A stretch of 64,000 nucleotides of DNA from positions 2,666,001-2,730,000 of the forward strand of contig NZ_CP084876.1 in NCBI RefSeq assembly GCF_020525925.1, given 5' to 3'. The position numbers and the translations under genes are program-made. This document shows positions 1-8,642 of the stretch, piece by piece. The first letter of the stretch is position 1; each line of letters opens with the position of its first letter. The DNA comes from Klebsiella quasipneumoniae subsp. quasipneumoniae (GTDB taxonomy: Bacteria > Pseudomonadota > Gammaproteobacteria > Enterobacterales > Enterobacteriaceae). The notes below the pieces were generated by a model that was not told the DNA's origin, made no database searches, and saw only the letters and a list, made by a program, of their open reading frames with translations.

Positions 1-458
1 CGCAGCTGGGCAAGCGCCTCAGCCCCTTCTTCGTCGGCGGTATGCTGCAGCCGGCGCGTCAGCGCCTGCAGCATCTCTTCGCCGCTGCGCCCTTTGGCGC
101 GGATTAAAAACACCCGGCCAAAACGAGCCTCGTAGCGGGCATTCCCCTCCCGCAGGGCCTGCGCCAGCTTTTCATTATCGCTGTCCACCGCCGACTGCTC
201 CTGGCGCGACATCGTCGCATGCGCCTGGCTGCCGGTCGGTTTTTCGCCGATCCGCGGATGGGCGCTGAGCGCAGCGTTCAGATCGTTCTCCCCCCAGTCG
301 GCCATCGCTTCCCGGGCGACCTGCAGCAGCGCTTCACGGCAGGCGAAGGGTCGCAAGCTCACCAGCGTATCGCTCCAGGCCGGGATCGCCACGCAGGGGG
401 CCAGCAGCGCCACTGCCTCATCATGACTCAGACGGTTAAACTGTCTCAGCGCGATCAT
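1..458 (-). CDS. hpxQ: OHCU decarboxylase HpxQ, C-terminus cut by window edge
   Basis: Decarboxylates 2-oxo-4-hydroxy-4-carboxy-5-ureidoimidazoline to S-allantoin, the last enzymatic step from urate. The leftward frame opens with ATG at 458 (MIALRQFNRL) and stays open to base 1, giving about 152 of the roughly 166 residues normal for the family. The family signature HPRIGEKPTG with its catalytic histidine is present, followed by the SRQEQSAVD segment carrying the conserved glutamate. The start lies inside the 3' end of hpxP (23-bp overlap), so the two are probably translationally coupled in an hpxPQT-type operon. The HIU hydrolase gene hpxT would be expected just outside the window. Assignment rests on these motifs plus the adjacent hpxP and hpxO. 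Confidence 0.9.
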   Translation of the reverse strand, partial: MIALRQFNRLSHDEAVALLAPCVAIPAWSDTLVSLRPFACREALLQVAREAMADWGENDLNAALSAHPRIGEKPTGSQAHATMSRQEQSAVDSDNEKLAQALREGNARYEARFGRVFLIRAKGRSGEEMLQALTRRLQHTADEEGAEALAQL

Positions 459-1815
459 CCTGACTCCTTATCGTTTTCGTCGCCGCCTGCTCCTGCGGCA
501 GAACAAGGTTCAGCGCTATCGCCACCAGCCCACCGCTGGTGGCCGCCGAACCGAACAGATCGCCGACCATCGGCGGAAAATGGCTGAGAAACGCCGGCAC
601 CGACTCCACGCCAAGGCCCGCGCCAAACGCCAGACCAACGATCAGCACATCGCGTCGGGTGAGCGGGTTCTGGGTAATGATCCGGATCCCGGCCGCCACC
701 ACACAGCCAAACATCACCATCGTGGCGCCCCCCAGCACCGGCGCCGGGATCTGCCGCAGCAGTTCGCCCACCGGCGGGAACAGCCCAAGCAGGATCAGAA
801 TCACGCCAATGTAGCGCCCGACATAGCGGCTGGCCACCCCGGTCATCTGGATCACGCCGTTGTTCTGCGCGAAAGTCGTGTTCGGAAAGGCGCTGAGCAT
901 CGCGGCCACCATGCAGCTGACGCCGTCCGCCAGGATACCGCCCTTCAACCGGTTGCGGAAAGCGCGATCGTCAACAGACTGTTGCGAAATCAGCGAGTTG
1001 GCCGTCAGATCGCCCACCGCCTCCAGAATACAGACCAGCGACACCAGCGCCACCGGCAGAAAAATCGCGCTGTTAAACTGAAAACCGAACGGAAACAGCG
1101 TCGGCAGGCGAAACAGGGTGTCGCCCAGGCTGTGAAGGTGGAACTGACCGCTCAGCCCTGCCGCCACACAGCCCACGGCAATGCCCACCACCACCGAGGA
1201 GAGCCGCAGCCAGCGGTTTTTGGCGCAGCTCAGCAGAACGATAACGCCAAGGGTACCCGCCCCGAGCGCGATATTGCTCATGCTGGCGAAATCCTGCGCC
1301 TTTTCTCCACCGCACCAGTTAATGACGCTGACCTTGATCAGGCTGATGCCGATCAGCGCAATCACGCTGCCGGTAATGATGGGGGTAAAGATTTTCTTCA
1401 GCGGTTCAATAAAGCGGCTGACAATCACCGGCACCAGGGCGGCGACAAAGTTAACGCCAAACAGCATCGCCATAATATCCTGTGGCCCGCCGCCCTGCGC
1501 TTTCACCCACATCCCTCCGGCTACCGCCACGCCAAGAAAGGCGAAGCTGGTGCCCTGCATGCAGATCATCCCGGCGCCAATGCCCCAGACCCGGTTGGAC
1601 TGCAAAAAGGTACCGATACCCGAGGCCAGCAGCGACATACTGATGAGATACGGCAGCCAGTCGCCAAGTCCGAGGGTGGCGCCGATAATCAGCGGCGGCG
1701 TGATGATCCCCACCAGACCCGCCAGCACATGCTGGAGGGCGCTAAAAAAGGCCGCAAACGGTGGGATCCGCTGTTCAAGGCCGTAAAGCAGGCCGCTGTG
1801 ATGTTCGTCAGACAT
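436..1815 (-). CDS. hpxP: Purine (urate/xanthine family) permease HpxP
   Basis: Inner-membrane NCS2 nucleobase/cation symporter likely importing a purine for the hpx catabolic pathway. The 459-residue product is almost entirely hydrophobic, with 12-14 expected membrane segments. It carries NCS2 features such as the early P-P-L-I-I-G stretch and the AFPNTTFAQNNGVI segment, which includes the family's conserved polar region. I chose ATG 1815 (MSDEHHSGLL) over the upstream ATG at 1857 because family members begin near this point and a GGGATAAC ribosome-binding sequence precedes it. It overlaps hpxQ downstream and faces hpxO across 345 bp that hold a sigma-54-like promoter and an NtrC-like site. 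Exact substrate among urate, xanthine and hypoxanthine cannot be read from sequence. Confidence 0.88.
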   Translation of the reverse strand: MSDEHHSGLLYGLEQRIPPFAAFFSALQHVLAGLVGIITPPLIIGATLGLGDWLPYLISMSLLASGIGTFLQSNRVWGIGAGMICMQGTSFAFLGVAVAGGMWVKAQGGGPQDIMAMLFGVNFVAALVPVIVSRFIEPLKKIFTPIITGSVIALIGISLIKVSVINWCGGEKAQDFASMSNIALGAGTLGVIVLLSCAKNRWLRLSSVVVGIAVGCVAAGLSGQFHLHSLGDTLFRLPTLFPFGFQFNSAIFLPVALVSLVCILEAVGDLTANSLISQQSVDDRAFRNRLKGGILADGVSCMVAAMLSAFPNTTFAQNNGVIQMTGVASRYVGRYIGVILILLGLFPPVGELLRQIPAPVLGGATMVMFGCVVAAGIRIITQNPLTRRDVLIVGLAFGAGLGVESVPAFLSHFPPMVGDLFGSAATSGGLVAIALNLVLPQEQAATKTIRSQDDRAETV

Positions 1816-1852
1816 GGTGTTATCCCGTAGCAAAGAGAAGTGCAAGAGCTTC

Positions 1853-1868
1853 TGCACAAAGCAGGCCA
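1853..1868 (-). promoter_or_regulatory. Candidate sigma-54 promoter for hpxPQT
   Basis: The leftward strand reads TGGCCTGCTTTGTGCA, with the invariant GG and GC doublets separated by ten bases as in the TGGCAC-N5-TTGCA consensus. It lies about 38 bp upstream of the hpxP start, giving a leader of roughly 27 nt. The match is imperfect in the inner positions of the -24 element, so this is a moderate call that gains weight from the NtrC-like site upstream. Confidence 0.5.
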
Positions 1869-2040
1869 GAGACGACCAACGCGAACGAATAAATTTATTA
1901 ATACTTTAAAATCATTTAGTTAAATCACTCCAGTCATGCCTCGCTCCCCACCGCTGCGGAACCAGAGTACTGAAACGATAGATTCTTAATGCAACATAAA
2001 GAAACTTTTGATTCATAAAAAGGCAACCAATGCGTCACAT

Positions 2041-2057
2041 TGCACCGATGTGGTGCG
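2041..2057. promoter_or_regulatory. NtrC-like binding site between hpxP and hpxO
   Basis: TGCACCGATGTGGTGCG matches the NtrC enhancer consensus TGCAC-N7-GTGCA at nine of ten positions. It is centred about 87 bp upstream of the predicted hpxO start point and about 200 bp upstream of that for hpxP, so one enhancer could serve both divergent sigma-54-type promoters. Purine catabolism supplies nitrogen, so NtrC control makes sense; binding itself is inferred. Confidence 0.6.
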
Positions 2058-2109
2058 TAACGACCTATCGCTGTGCCTCAGGCCGGCGGTTTTCCTCCCT
2101 CCGGCGAAC

Positions 2110-2125
2110 TGGTACGCAAATTGCT
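2110..2125 (+). promoter_or_regulatory. Candidate sigma-54 promoter for hpxO
   Basis: TGGTACGCAAATTGCT has the -24 GG and -12 GC doublets exactly ten bases apart and matches the TGGCAC-N5-TTGCW consensus in all but one core base. Transcription would start near 2136, 25 nt before hpxO, leaving room for the strong GGGAGAAGGAG ribosome-binding site. Confidence 0.65.
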
Positions 2126-2160
2126 GTAGTCAGTCACAACATCGGGAGAAGGAGAAAAAA

Positions 2161-3315
2161 ATGAAAGCAATCGTGATTGGCGCCGGCATCGGCGGCTTAA
2201 GTGCGGCAGTGGCGCTCAAACAGTCGGGGATCGACTGCGAAGTCTATGAAGCGGTGAAAGAGATCAAACCGGTCGGCGCGGCGATTTCCGTGTGGCCCAA
2301 CGGCGTGAAGTGCATGGCCCACCTCGGTATGGGCGATATCATGGAAACCTTCGGCGGACCGCTGCGCCGTATGGCGTATCGCGATTTCCGCAGCGGCGAG
2401 AACATGACCCAGTTCAGCCTCGCGCCCCTGATCGAACGTACCGGCAGCCGCCCCTGCCCGGTCTCCCGCGCAGAGCTGCAGAGGGAAATGCTGGATTACT
2501 GGGGACGGGAAAGCGTGCAGTTCGGCAAACGCGTCACCCGCTGTGAAGAAAACGCCGACGGCGTGACGGTGTGGTTTACCGACGGCAGCAGCGCCAGCGG
2601 CGATCTGCTGATTGCCGCCGACGGCAGCCATTCCGCGCTGCGTCCGTGGGTGCTCGGCTTTACCCCGCAGCGCCGCTACGCCGGCTACGTCAACTGGAAC
2701 GGTCTGGTGGAAATAGATGAAGCGCTGGCGCCCGGCGATCAGTGGACCACCTTTGTCGGCGAAGGCAAGCGCGTCTCGCTGATGCCGGTCTCCGCCGGCC
2801 GGTTCTACTTTTTCTTTGATGTGCCGCTGCCGGCGGGTCTGGCGGAGGATCGTGACACCCTGCGCGCTGACCTCAGTCGCTACTTTGCCGGCTGGGCGCC
2901 GCCGGTGCAGAAGCTGATCGCCGCCCTTGACCCGCAGACCACCAACCGTATTGAAATCCACGATATCGAACCATTCAGCCGCCTGGTGCGCGGTCGCGTC
3001 GCGCTGCTGGGCGACGCCGGACACAGCACCACCCCGGATATTGGCCAGGGGGGATGCGCGGCGATGGAAGATGCGGTGGTGCTGGGCGCCGTTTTCCGCC
3101 AGACCCGCGATATTGCGACCGCCCTGCGCGAGTATGAAGCCCAGCGCTGCGACCGGGTCCGCGATCTGGTACTGAAGGCGCGCAAGCGCTGCGATATCAC
3201 CCACGGAAAGGATATGCAGCTCACCGAAGCCTGGTACCAGGAGCTGCGGGAGGAGACCGGCGAGCGGATTATCAACGGCATGTGCGATACCATCCTCAGC
3301 GGGCCGCTGGGCTGA
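2161..3315 (+). CDS. hpxO: FAD-dependent urate hydroxylase HpxO
   Basis: Flavoprotein monooxygenase that converts urate to 5-hydroxyisourate using NADH and O2; it replaces the cofactor-free uricase in Klebsiella. The 384-residue protein opens with the FAD dinucleotide-binding motif GAGIGGLSAA near residues 7-16 followed by the EVYE strand. The second FAD motif is the GDAGHSTTPDIGQGG stretch near residue 285, as in aromatic-ring hydroxylases. ATG 2161 was chosen because AGAAGGAGAAAAAA precedes it directly; a longer in-frame extension upstream crosses the promoter and is unlikely. Its 3' end overlaps the convergent hpxR stop by 20 bp. Product feeds HpxT and HpxQ. Confidence 0.92.
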   Translation: MKAIVIGAGIGGLSAAVALKQSGIDCEVYEAVKEIKPVGAAISVWPNGVKCMAHLGMGDIMETFGGPLRRMAYRDFRSGENMTQFSLAPLIERTGSRPCPVSRAELQREMLDYWGRESVQFGKRVTRCEENADGVTVWFTDGSSASGDLLIAADGSHSALRPWVLGFTPQRRYAGYVNWNGLVEIDEALAPGDQWTTFVGEGKRVSLMPVSAGRFYFFFDVPLPAGLAEDRDTLRADLSRYFAGWAPPVQKLIAALDPQTTNRIEIHDIEPFSRLVRGRVALLGDAGHSTTPDIGQGGCAAMEDAVVLGAVFRQTRDIATALREYEAQRCDRVRDLVLKARKRCDITHGKDMQLTEAWYQELREETGERIINGMCDTILSGPLG

Positions 3316-4219
3316 CGGTCGCCATGGATTCAATCACCGCGCTCAGCGTCTGAATGGCCATCTGCGCAGGACGCGATAGCTGACGAGAAGGCGCAGTGCA
3401 CAGCGCCAGGGTCAGCGGCCGCAGCAGTGTACTGCGCAGCGGGATAAAGGCCAGCTGGCCGCGCTGAACCTCGTCCAGCACGTCGAGCAGGCTGAGGAGC
3501 GTCACGCCGCTGCCGCGCAGCACCAGCGACTTAATGAGCCGGATATCATTGCAGCTGATGGTATTCTCCGGCGCAAAGTCATGGTGGCGATAGAGAAGCG
3601 CCACCCGCTCATGAACGATCAGCGGCGCGCCGGGCACGATGTGCCGCTCAAGGCTGAGCTCGCCCAAAGACAGAGCCCTCGCCCCCGCCAGGGGGTGGTC
3701 CGGGCGCATCACAATCCCCACCTCCAGTTCGGCAAAGGCCAGCACGCTGAGTCCGGCCTGCCCCTGCGGATCGAGGATCAGACCGACGTCCAGATCCGCC
3801 TGACGCACTTTCTGGCTGACGGTGTGGCTGTCGGCCACCTGCAGATCCAGCTCCAGCCACGGCCAGCTGGCGATAATCTCCGCCAGCGCGGCGGCGAAGC
3901 CACCTTCCGCCAGCGCCTGCACCATACCGACGCTGACGCTCCCGCGCTTCATCCCCTGCAGCTCATCAAATTTCTGCCGGGTCTGGCGAAACTCCTTCTG
4001 CCAGCGCAGCAGATTGTCATACAGCAGTTCGCCCGCGGTGGTCATCCGCAGTCCCTCCGGCAGCCGCTCGAACAGCGGTGTCCCGAAGGCCTCCTCGGCC
4101 TGCAGGATCTGGCGGTTAATCGCCGAGGCGGAGATATGCAGCTGCTCGGCGGCCCGGCGCAGACTGCCGCAGCGGGCCACGGCGATGAAATAGTGGGCGA
4201 AACGGGAAAATGGACTCAT
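3296..4219 (-). CDS. hpxR: LysR-type regulator HpxR
   Basis: LysR-family regulator, 307 residues, positioned divergently from hpxDE. In Klebsiella it is reported to activate hpxDE. The N-terminal winged HTH is visible in residues 5-65 (RFAHYFIAVARCGSLRRAAE, then HISASAINRQI), followed by a two-lobed co-inducer domain. ATG 4219 (MSPFSRF) has an AGGGTCGCC ribosome-binding sequence; the longer frame upstream would read into the divergent promoter. The 125-bp gap to hpxD should contain the binding site. The inducer is presumably hypoxanthine or a downstream purine, which is family and pathway inference. Confidence 0.85.
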   Translation of the reverse strand: MSPFSRFAHYFIAVARCGSLRRAAEQLHISASAINRQILQAEEAFGTPLFERLPEGLRMTTAGELLYDNLLRWQKEFRQTRQKFDELQGMKRGSVSVGMVQALAEGGFAAALAEIIASWPWLELDLQVADSHTVSQKVRQADLDVGLILDPQGQAGLSVLAFAELEVGIVMRPDHPLAGARALSLGELSLERHIVPGAPLIVHERVALLYRHHDFAPENTISCNDIRLIKSLVLRGSGVTLLSLLDVLDEVQRGQLAFIPLRSTLLRPLTLALCTAPSRQLSRPAQMAIQTLSAVIESMATVSPAAR

Positions 4220-4344
4220 GGCGACCCTGTACTCTTTTTTGCAACAGCAGAGTGAATTAATGGTGATGGATGTGAACACCCTAATATGACAACAATAATC
4301 TCACAACAATAAAACAATCACCGATGTGAGCAGGAAGAGAAACC

Positions 4345-5382
4345 ATGAAGACAACCATCCCGACGCCCCCCGCCCATTGCACCTTTGATCCAGAGGACTG
4401 GCTGCGGCTGGCCCGCTGCTGGCACCCGGTGGCCCGCGCCTGCGATATTGGCGGCGCCCCGGTGAAGGCCACCCTGCTGGACGAACAGCTGGTTATCTAT
4501 CGCATTAAAGGTCAGGTGGTGGTCGCCCGCGACGTCTGCCCGCACCGCGGCGTCCCGCTGACCCTGGGGTTTCATGAAGAAGAAGGCATCGTCTGCCCCT
4601 ATCATGGCCTGCGCTTTGGCGAGGATGGCCGCTGCAACCGCATCCCCTCCAGTCCGGGGCAACCCATTCCAGCCAAACTGCATCTCACCAGCTTCGCCGT
4701 GGAGGAGCGCTACGGGCTGATCTGGACCTGTCTGGCCTGCGATCCGGACAATCCGCCGCCGTTACCGACCATGCCGCACTGGGACGACGCCGGCTTTCAG
4801 CAAATCAACTGCCCGGCCTTCGAGGTGAAGGGCTTTGCCGGCCGCCAGGTCGAAGGCTTTCTCGATGTCGCCCACTTTGCGTGGATCCACACTGATACCT
4901 TTGCCGACCCGGACAATCAGCAGGTGCCGGACTACACCCCGCAGGAGACACCGTTCGGTTTTGTTGCCGACTACTGGAGCTCGGTGGGCAATTACCCGGC
5001 CAGCTCCGATTTCCGCGCGCCGGAAGGGTTCCAGTGGCTGCGTCACTTTGAAATGCATCTGCCCTTCACCGCCACGCTGACCATCCATTTCCCTGCCGAT
5101 GCGAAGCTGGTGATCATGAACGCCGCCTCGCCGGTGTCGTCGCGCGTGACGCGGATGTTCGCCCCTATCGCCCGCAATTTTGACCTGCATGTGCCGGTGG
5201 AAGAGGTTCATGCGTTCAACCTGCGGGTGTTTGAGGAGGATCGCCTGATGGTTGAGACCCAGCGCCCGGAGCGGCTGCCGCTGGATCTGACCCTGGAGGC
5301 GCATATTCCGGCAGACCGCAGCTCTATCGCCTACCGGCGCGGGCTGAAGAAGATGGGCTTTGGCGATTTCTTTCTGGTATGA
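4345..5382 (+). CDS. hpxD: Rieske-type oxygenase subunit HpxD (hypoxanthine oxidation)
   Basis: Terminal oxygenase component of a two-protein system proposed to oxidise hypoxanthine to xanthine in place of a molybdenum dehydrogenase. Residues 65-87 contain the Rieske 2Fe-2S ligands C-P-H and C-P-Y-H. The C-terminal catalytic half shows a DVAHFAWIHTDTF segment supplying the two histidines of the mononuclear iron. At 345 residues it is the usual length for vanillate-demethylase-like oxygenases. Its stop overlaps the first possible ATG of hpxE, indicating an operon. Substrate is taken from published hpx work, not from residues. Confidence 0.87.
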   Translation: MKTTIPTPPAHCTFDPEDWLRLARCWHPVARACDIGGAPVKATLLDEQLVIYRIKGQVVVARDVCPHRGVPLTLGFHEEEGIVCPYHGLRFGEDGRCNRIPSSPGQPIPAKLHLTSFAVEERYGLIWTCLACDPDNPPPLPTMPHWDDAGFQQINCPAFEVKGFAGRQVEGFLDVAHFAWIHTDTFADPDNQQVPDYTPQETPFGFVADYWSSVGNYPASSDFRAPEGFQWLRHFEMHLPFTATLTIHFPADAKLVIMNAASPVSSRVTRMFAPIARNFDLHVPVEEVHAFNLRVFEEDRLMVETQRPERLPLDLTLEAHIPADRSSIAYRRGLKKMGFGDFFLV

Positions 5383-5393
5383 GTGGAGGTCTT

Positions 5394-6368
5394 ATGCGCG
5401 ACATACTCCCGGTGGTGGTCGATGGCCTGTGGCGCCAGGGCGCGAAAAATCTGGCCGTTCGTCTGGTGAGCGCCGATGGGCAACCGCTGCCGGCATGGAC
5501 GCCCGGCGCCCATATCGACCTCCATCTCCCCTGCGGGCTTATCCGTCAGTATTCGCTGACCGGCAGCCCGGCCGGGCGGGATCACTATCTGCTCTGCGTC
5601 GCCCGCGAGGCGCAGTCGCGAGGCGGCTCCCGTTATATTCATGACACCCTGCGTCCGGGGCAGCCCTTGCTGATCTCTGCCCCGCGCAACCACTTTCCCC
5701 TGCGCGGGGGCGGCCACGTGGTGCTCCTCGCCGCCGGGATCGGTATTACGCCGCTGCTGGCGATGGCCCACGCCCGGGCGGCGTCCGGCGCCAGCTTTAC
5801 GCTGCACTACTACGTCAGCCGCGCGCAGGAGGCCGCCTTCGCCACCGAGATCGTCAGCCAGCTCACCGGCGGAACTTGCCTGATCCGCTGCTCTGCCGAC
5901 GGACAGAGTCCGCGCCTGCGGCTGGCGCAGGATCTGGGCGCGCCGGACGCCGACACCCGGGTCTATTTCTGCGGGCCGGCAGGGTTTATGAACCAGGTGC
6001 GCGACACCGCGCTGGCGGCCGGCTGGGCGGAGGCGCAACTGCACAGCGAAGCGTTCCAGCCGCCCGCCCCGACGGCGGCCTCGGCGGCGGACGGAACCTT
6101 CACCATCACCCTCGCCTCCACCGGGGAGCGCTGGCCGGTACCGGGGGACAAAACCATCGCCCGGGTGCTGCAGGAGCATGGCGTCGACGTGCCGCTCTCC
6201 TGCGAGATGGGGATCTGCGGCGCCTGCCTGACGCCGGTGCGGGAGGGAACAGTCGACCACCGGGATACCGTGCAGTCGGAGGCGGAAAAACAGGCAGCGG
6301 AGCAGCATATTGCGCTGTGCTGCTCCCGCAGCCTGTCGGCCAATTTAGTTATCGATCTCGCGGGATAA
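5394..6368 (+). CDS. hpxE: Flavodoxin/ferredoxin-type reductase HpxE
   Basis: Electron-transfer partner of HpxD, carrying NAD(P)H electrons through flavin and a plant-type 2Fe-2S cluster. Domains in order: flavin-binding barrel with RQYSLTG (about residue 50), nucleotide domain with AAGIGITPLLAM, and C-terminal ferredoxin domain with cluster cysteines in CEMGICGACLTPV and the last one in ALCC. I prefer ATG 5394 because GGAGG sits five bases upstream; an ATG at 5379 overlapping the hpxD stop is the alternative. The C-terminus runs 24 bp past the stop codon of the convergent MFS gene. Confidence 0.87.
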   Translation: MRDILPVVVDGLWRQGAKNLAVRLVSADGQPLPAWTPGAHIDLHLPCGLIRQYSLTGSPAGRDHYLLCVAREAQSRGGSRYIHDTLRPGQPLLISAPRNHFPLRGGGHVVLLAAGIGITPLLAMAHARAASGASFTLHYYVSRAQEAAFATEIVSQLTGGTCLIRCSADGQSPRLRLAQDLGAPDADTRVYFCGPAGFMNQVRDTALAAGWAEAQLHSEAFQPPAPTAASAADGTFTITLASTGERWPVPGDKTIARVLQEHGVDVPLSCEMGICGACLTPVREGTVDHRDTVQSEAEKQAAEQHIALCCSRSLSANLVIDLAG

Positions 6369-7583
6369 GCGACCGGTCTCCGGCTGTTCGGCGCGGGCAA
6401 CCGGTTTCACCCGCACGGCGGTGAAGACCACGACCATCGCGGTCAACAGCAGCACACCACTGCCGGTGAAGACTCCGCTGGCGCCGTGCAGATCGAACAC
6501 CGCCCCGCCGCCGGCGGCGCCGGCGCTGATGGCCAGCTGAATAGAGGCCACCAGCAGACCGCCCGCGCTTTCCGCCTCATCCGGCACGGTGGTGGCCAGC
6601 CAGGTGGACCAGGCCACCGGCACCAGACCGAAGGCAAACCCCCAGAGGGCGACCAGCAGCCCGTCGAGCACGCTCAGATGGCCAAACGTCACCATCAGCA
6701 GCGCCAGGACGCTCATCATCAGCGGCACCAGCGCCAGGGTCAGACGCAGGCTGCGGCTCAGCAGATAGCTCGCTACCGAGGTGCCGATAAAGTTAGCGAT
6801 ACCGAAGCCGAGCAAAATCAGTGAAACGCCTTCAACGCTGGCCTGCGCGACGGTCTCAAGGAACGGACGCAGGTAGGTGAAGAAGGCGAAATGGCCGCTG
6901 AAAATGAGGATCGATGCCAGCATGCCGCCCAGCATACCGGGACGGCGCAGCACCCTGAACAGCGTGGAGAAGGTGCCAACGCTTTCCGGGCGCATGGAGG
7001 GCAGCGCCCACAGCTGCCAGAGCAGCGCCAGCAGGCTGGGTATCGCGCAGAGAATAAACACGTTGCGCCAGCCGATCAGCTCCCCGAGGTAGCTGCCGAG
7101 CGGCGCGGCCACCACTGTGGCGACAGACACCGCGGAAAAGATGATCGCCAGCGCCTTCGGCACATGGGCCGCCGGCACCAGACGCATCGCCGTGGCGGTG
7201 GACATCGCCCAGAAACCGCCGATGGCGATCCCCAGCAGCAGACGACCGAGCAGGAGAAACGCCAGCGAACCGGCAAAAGCGACCATCAGGCTGGAGACAA
7301 TCTGCAGCACGGAAAAAAACATCAGCACCCAGCGGCGGTCGATATTGCGGGTGGCGGTGGCGATCAGCAGGCCGGTGACTAACGCCACCAGCGCCGTGGC
7401 GGTCACCGCCTGCCCGGCCATCCCTTCGCTGACGCCGAGGCTGCTGGCCATCGGCGTTAACAGGCTGGCGGGCAGAAACTCGGCCACGATCAGGCCGAAC
7501 ACCCCGAGGGCCAGGGCATAGACGGCACGCCAGGCAGGCCTGACGGGTGTCAGGCTTGCGTCAGCAGCTATGCAGGAAGTCAT
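6345..7583 (-). CDS. MFS efflux transporter, NepI-like
   Basis: Twelve-segment major facilitator of about 412 residues. It shares long recognisable stretches with E. coli NepI, the purine ribonucleoside exporter: AEFLPASLLTPMA near the N-terminus, then GGFWAMSTATAMRLVP and LGELIGWRNVF. The resemblance plus the position tail-to-tail with hpxE suggests purine base or nucleoside export, but other drug-proton antiporters of this branch differ in substrate. ATG 7583 has GGAG eight bases upstream; ATG 7589 lies too close to it. The divergent AraC-family gene at 7689 may regulate it. Confidence 0.75.
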   Translation of the reverse strand: MTSCIAADASLTPVRPAWRAVYALALGVFGLIVAEFLPASLLTPMASSLGVSEGMAGQAVTATALVALVTGLLIATATRNIDRRWVLMFFSVLQIVSSLMVAFAGSLAFLLLGRLLLGIAIGGFWAMSTATAMRLVPAAHVPKALAIIFSAVSVATVVAAPLGSYLGELIGWRNVFILCAIPSLLALLWQLWALPSMRPESVGTFSTLFRVLRRPGMLGGMLASILIFSGHFAFFTYLRPFLETVAQASVEGVSLILLGFGIANFIGTSVASYLLSRSLRLTLALVPLMMSVLALLMVTFGHLSVLDGLLVALWGFAFGLVPVAWSTWLATTVPDEAESAGGLLVASIQLAISAGAAGGGAVFDLHGASGVFTGSGVLLLTAMVVVFTAVRVKPVARAEQPETGRLSREIDN

Positions 7584-7688
7584 ATACATCTCTCCAGGTT
7601 TATTAACATCCTGGTCATCTTAGGGGCTTACCCGTGGACGATATATGATGCATACTCTTCAGTTATTGATTATTCGTCCGGAATTACC

Positions 7689-8633
7689 ATGAGCCAGCCT
7701 ACAATCGACCTGACCAGTGAACTGCTGCGCGGTATGCGCCTCTCCGGCGTGAATTACCGGCGCATCGAAACCTCCCGCCCGTTTGGCGTCGGCTTTAGCG
7801 CCGTGGCGGGCAAAGCCCAGTTCCATTTCATCAGCCGCGGACCGGTGCTGCTGCGCATGGCCAGCGGAGAACAGTTCACCCTGGAGAGCGGCGACGCGCT
7901 GTTTATTCCTAACGGCGACGGACACGCCCTGCTCTCCGATCCGCAGGCCGCGGTGGTGAATGTGGCGCAGCTGAACAGCGAAACGGTGTGCAGCACGGTA
8001 AGTTGCATCAACGCTGGCGGCCAGCCTGACTGCCCGGAGCGCGCCGTGATTTTCAGCGGTTGCATGGACTTTGAGCTCGGCGGCATGCAGCCGCTGGTGA
8101 AGGCCATGCCCGAGGTGATGCGGGTGAGTTGCCTGCTCCACACCTGGCCGGAGATCCAGCCGCTGCTGGCCGCAATGGAGCGGGAATCGCTCACCCGCCA
8201 GGCGGGCTATGCCGGGATCCTCGCCCGGCTGGCGGACGTGGTGGCTGCGCTGATTGTCCGCGGCTGGGTGGCATGCGGGTGCGGTAACGCCACCGGCTGG
8301 GTGCAGGTCCTGCGCGATCCCCGGCTGGCGAAAGCGATCTACGCCATGCATCAGCGTCCGGGCGTGAACTGGAAAGTGGAAGATCTGGCGCGGGAGGCGG
8401 GGCTGTCGCGCTCTCTCTTCGCCGAGCGTTTTCTTGCCGCCACCGGCACCACCCCCGCCCGCTATCTGACCGAGCTGCGTATGCGGCTGGCGGTGCAGTA
8501 CATCACCCACGAAGGCCAGGCGCTGGAAAAGGTGGCCTTCCGCCTCGGGTATCAGTCGCTGGCGGCCTTCAGCCGGGCTTTCAAACGCATCACCGGCCAG
8601 CCGCCGGGGGCCCTGCGCGCCACGGCACGCTAG
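7689..8633 (+). CDS. AraC-family regulator with cupin sensor
   Basis: Transcription regulator of 314 residues. An N-terminal cupin-like domain (residues 10-190, with the turn GDALFIPNGDGHAL) is followed by two AraC helix-turn-helix motifs: WKVEDLAREAGLSRSLFAERF, and VAFRLGYQSLAAFSRAFKR near the end. Members of this cupin_6 branch commonly regulate an adjacent divergent MFS exporter, which fits the gene at 7583 being read away from a shared 105-bp promoter region. Ligand not deducible. Confidence 0.8.
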   Translation: MSQPTIDLTSELLRGMRLSGVNYRRIETSRPFGVGFSAVAGKAQFHFISRGPVLLRMASGEQFTLESGDALFIPNGDGHALLSDPQAAVVNVAQLNSETVCSTVSCINAGGQPDCPERAVIFSGCMDFELGGMQPLVKAMPEVMRVSCLLHTWPEIQPLLAAMERESLTRQAGYAGILARLADVVAALIVRGWVACGCGNATGWVQVLRDPRLAKAIYAMHQRPGVNWKVEDLAREAGLSRSLFAERFLAATGTTPARYLTELRMRLAVQYITHEGQALEKVAFRLGYQSLAAFSRAFKRITGQPPGALRATAR

Positions 8634-8642
8634 AGTCAGCCT

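Noticed and set aside
580-1830. 416-codon rightward frame opposite hpxP
   Set aside because: Histidine/arginine/glutamine-rich translation typical of an antisense shadow in GC-rich DNA; hpxP is clearly real.
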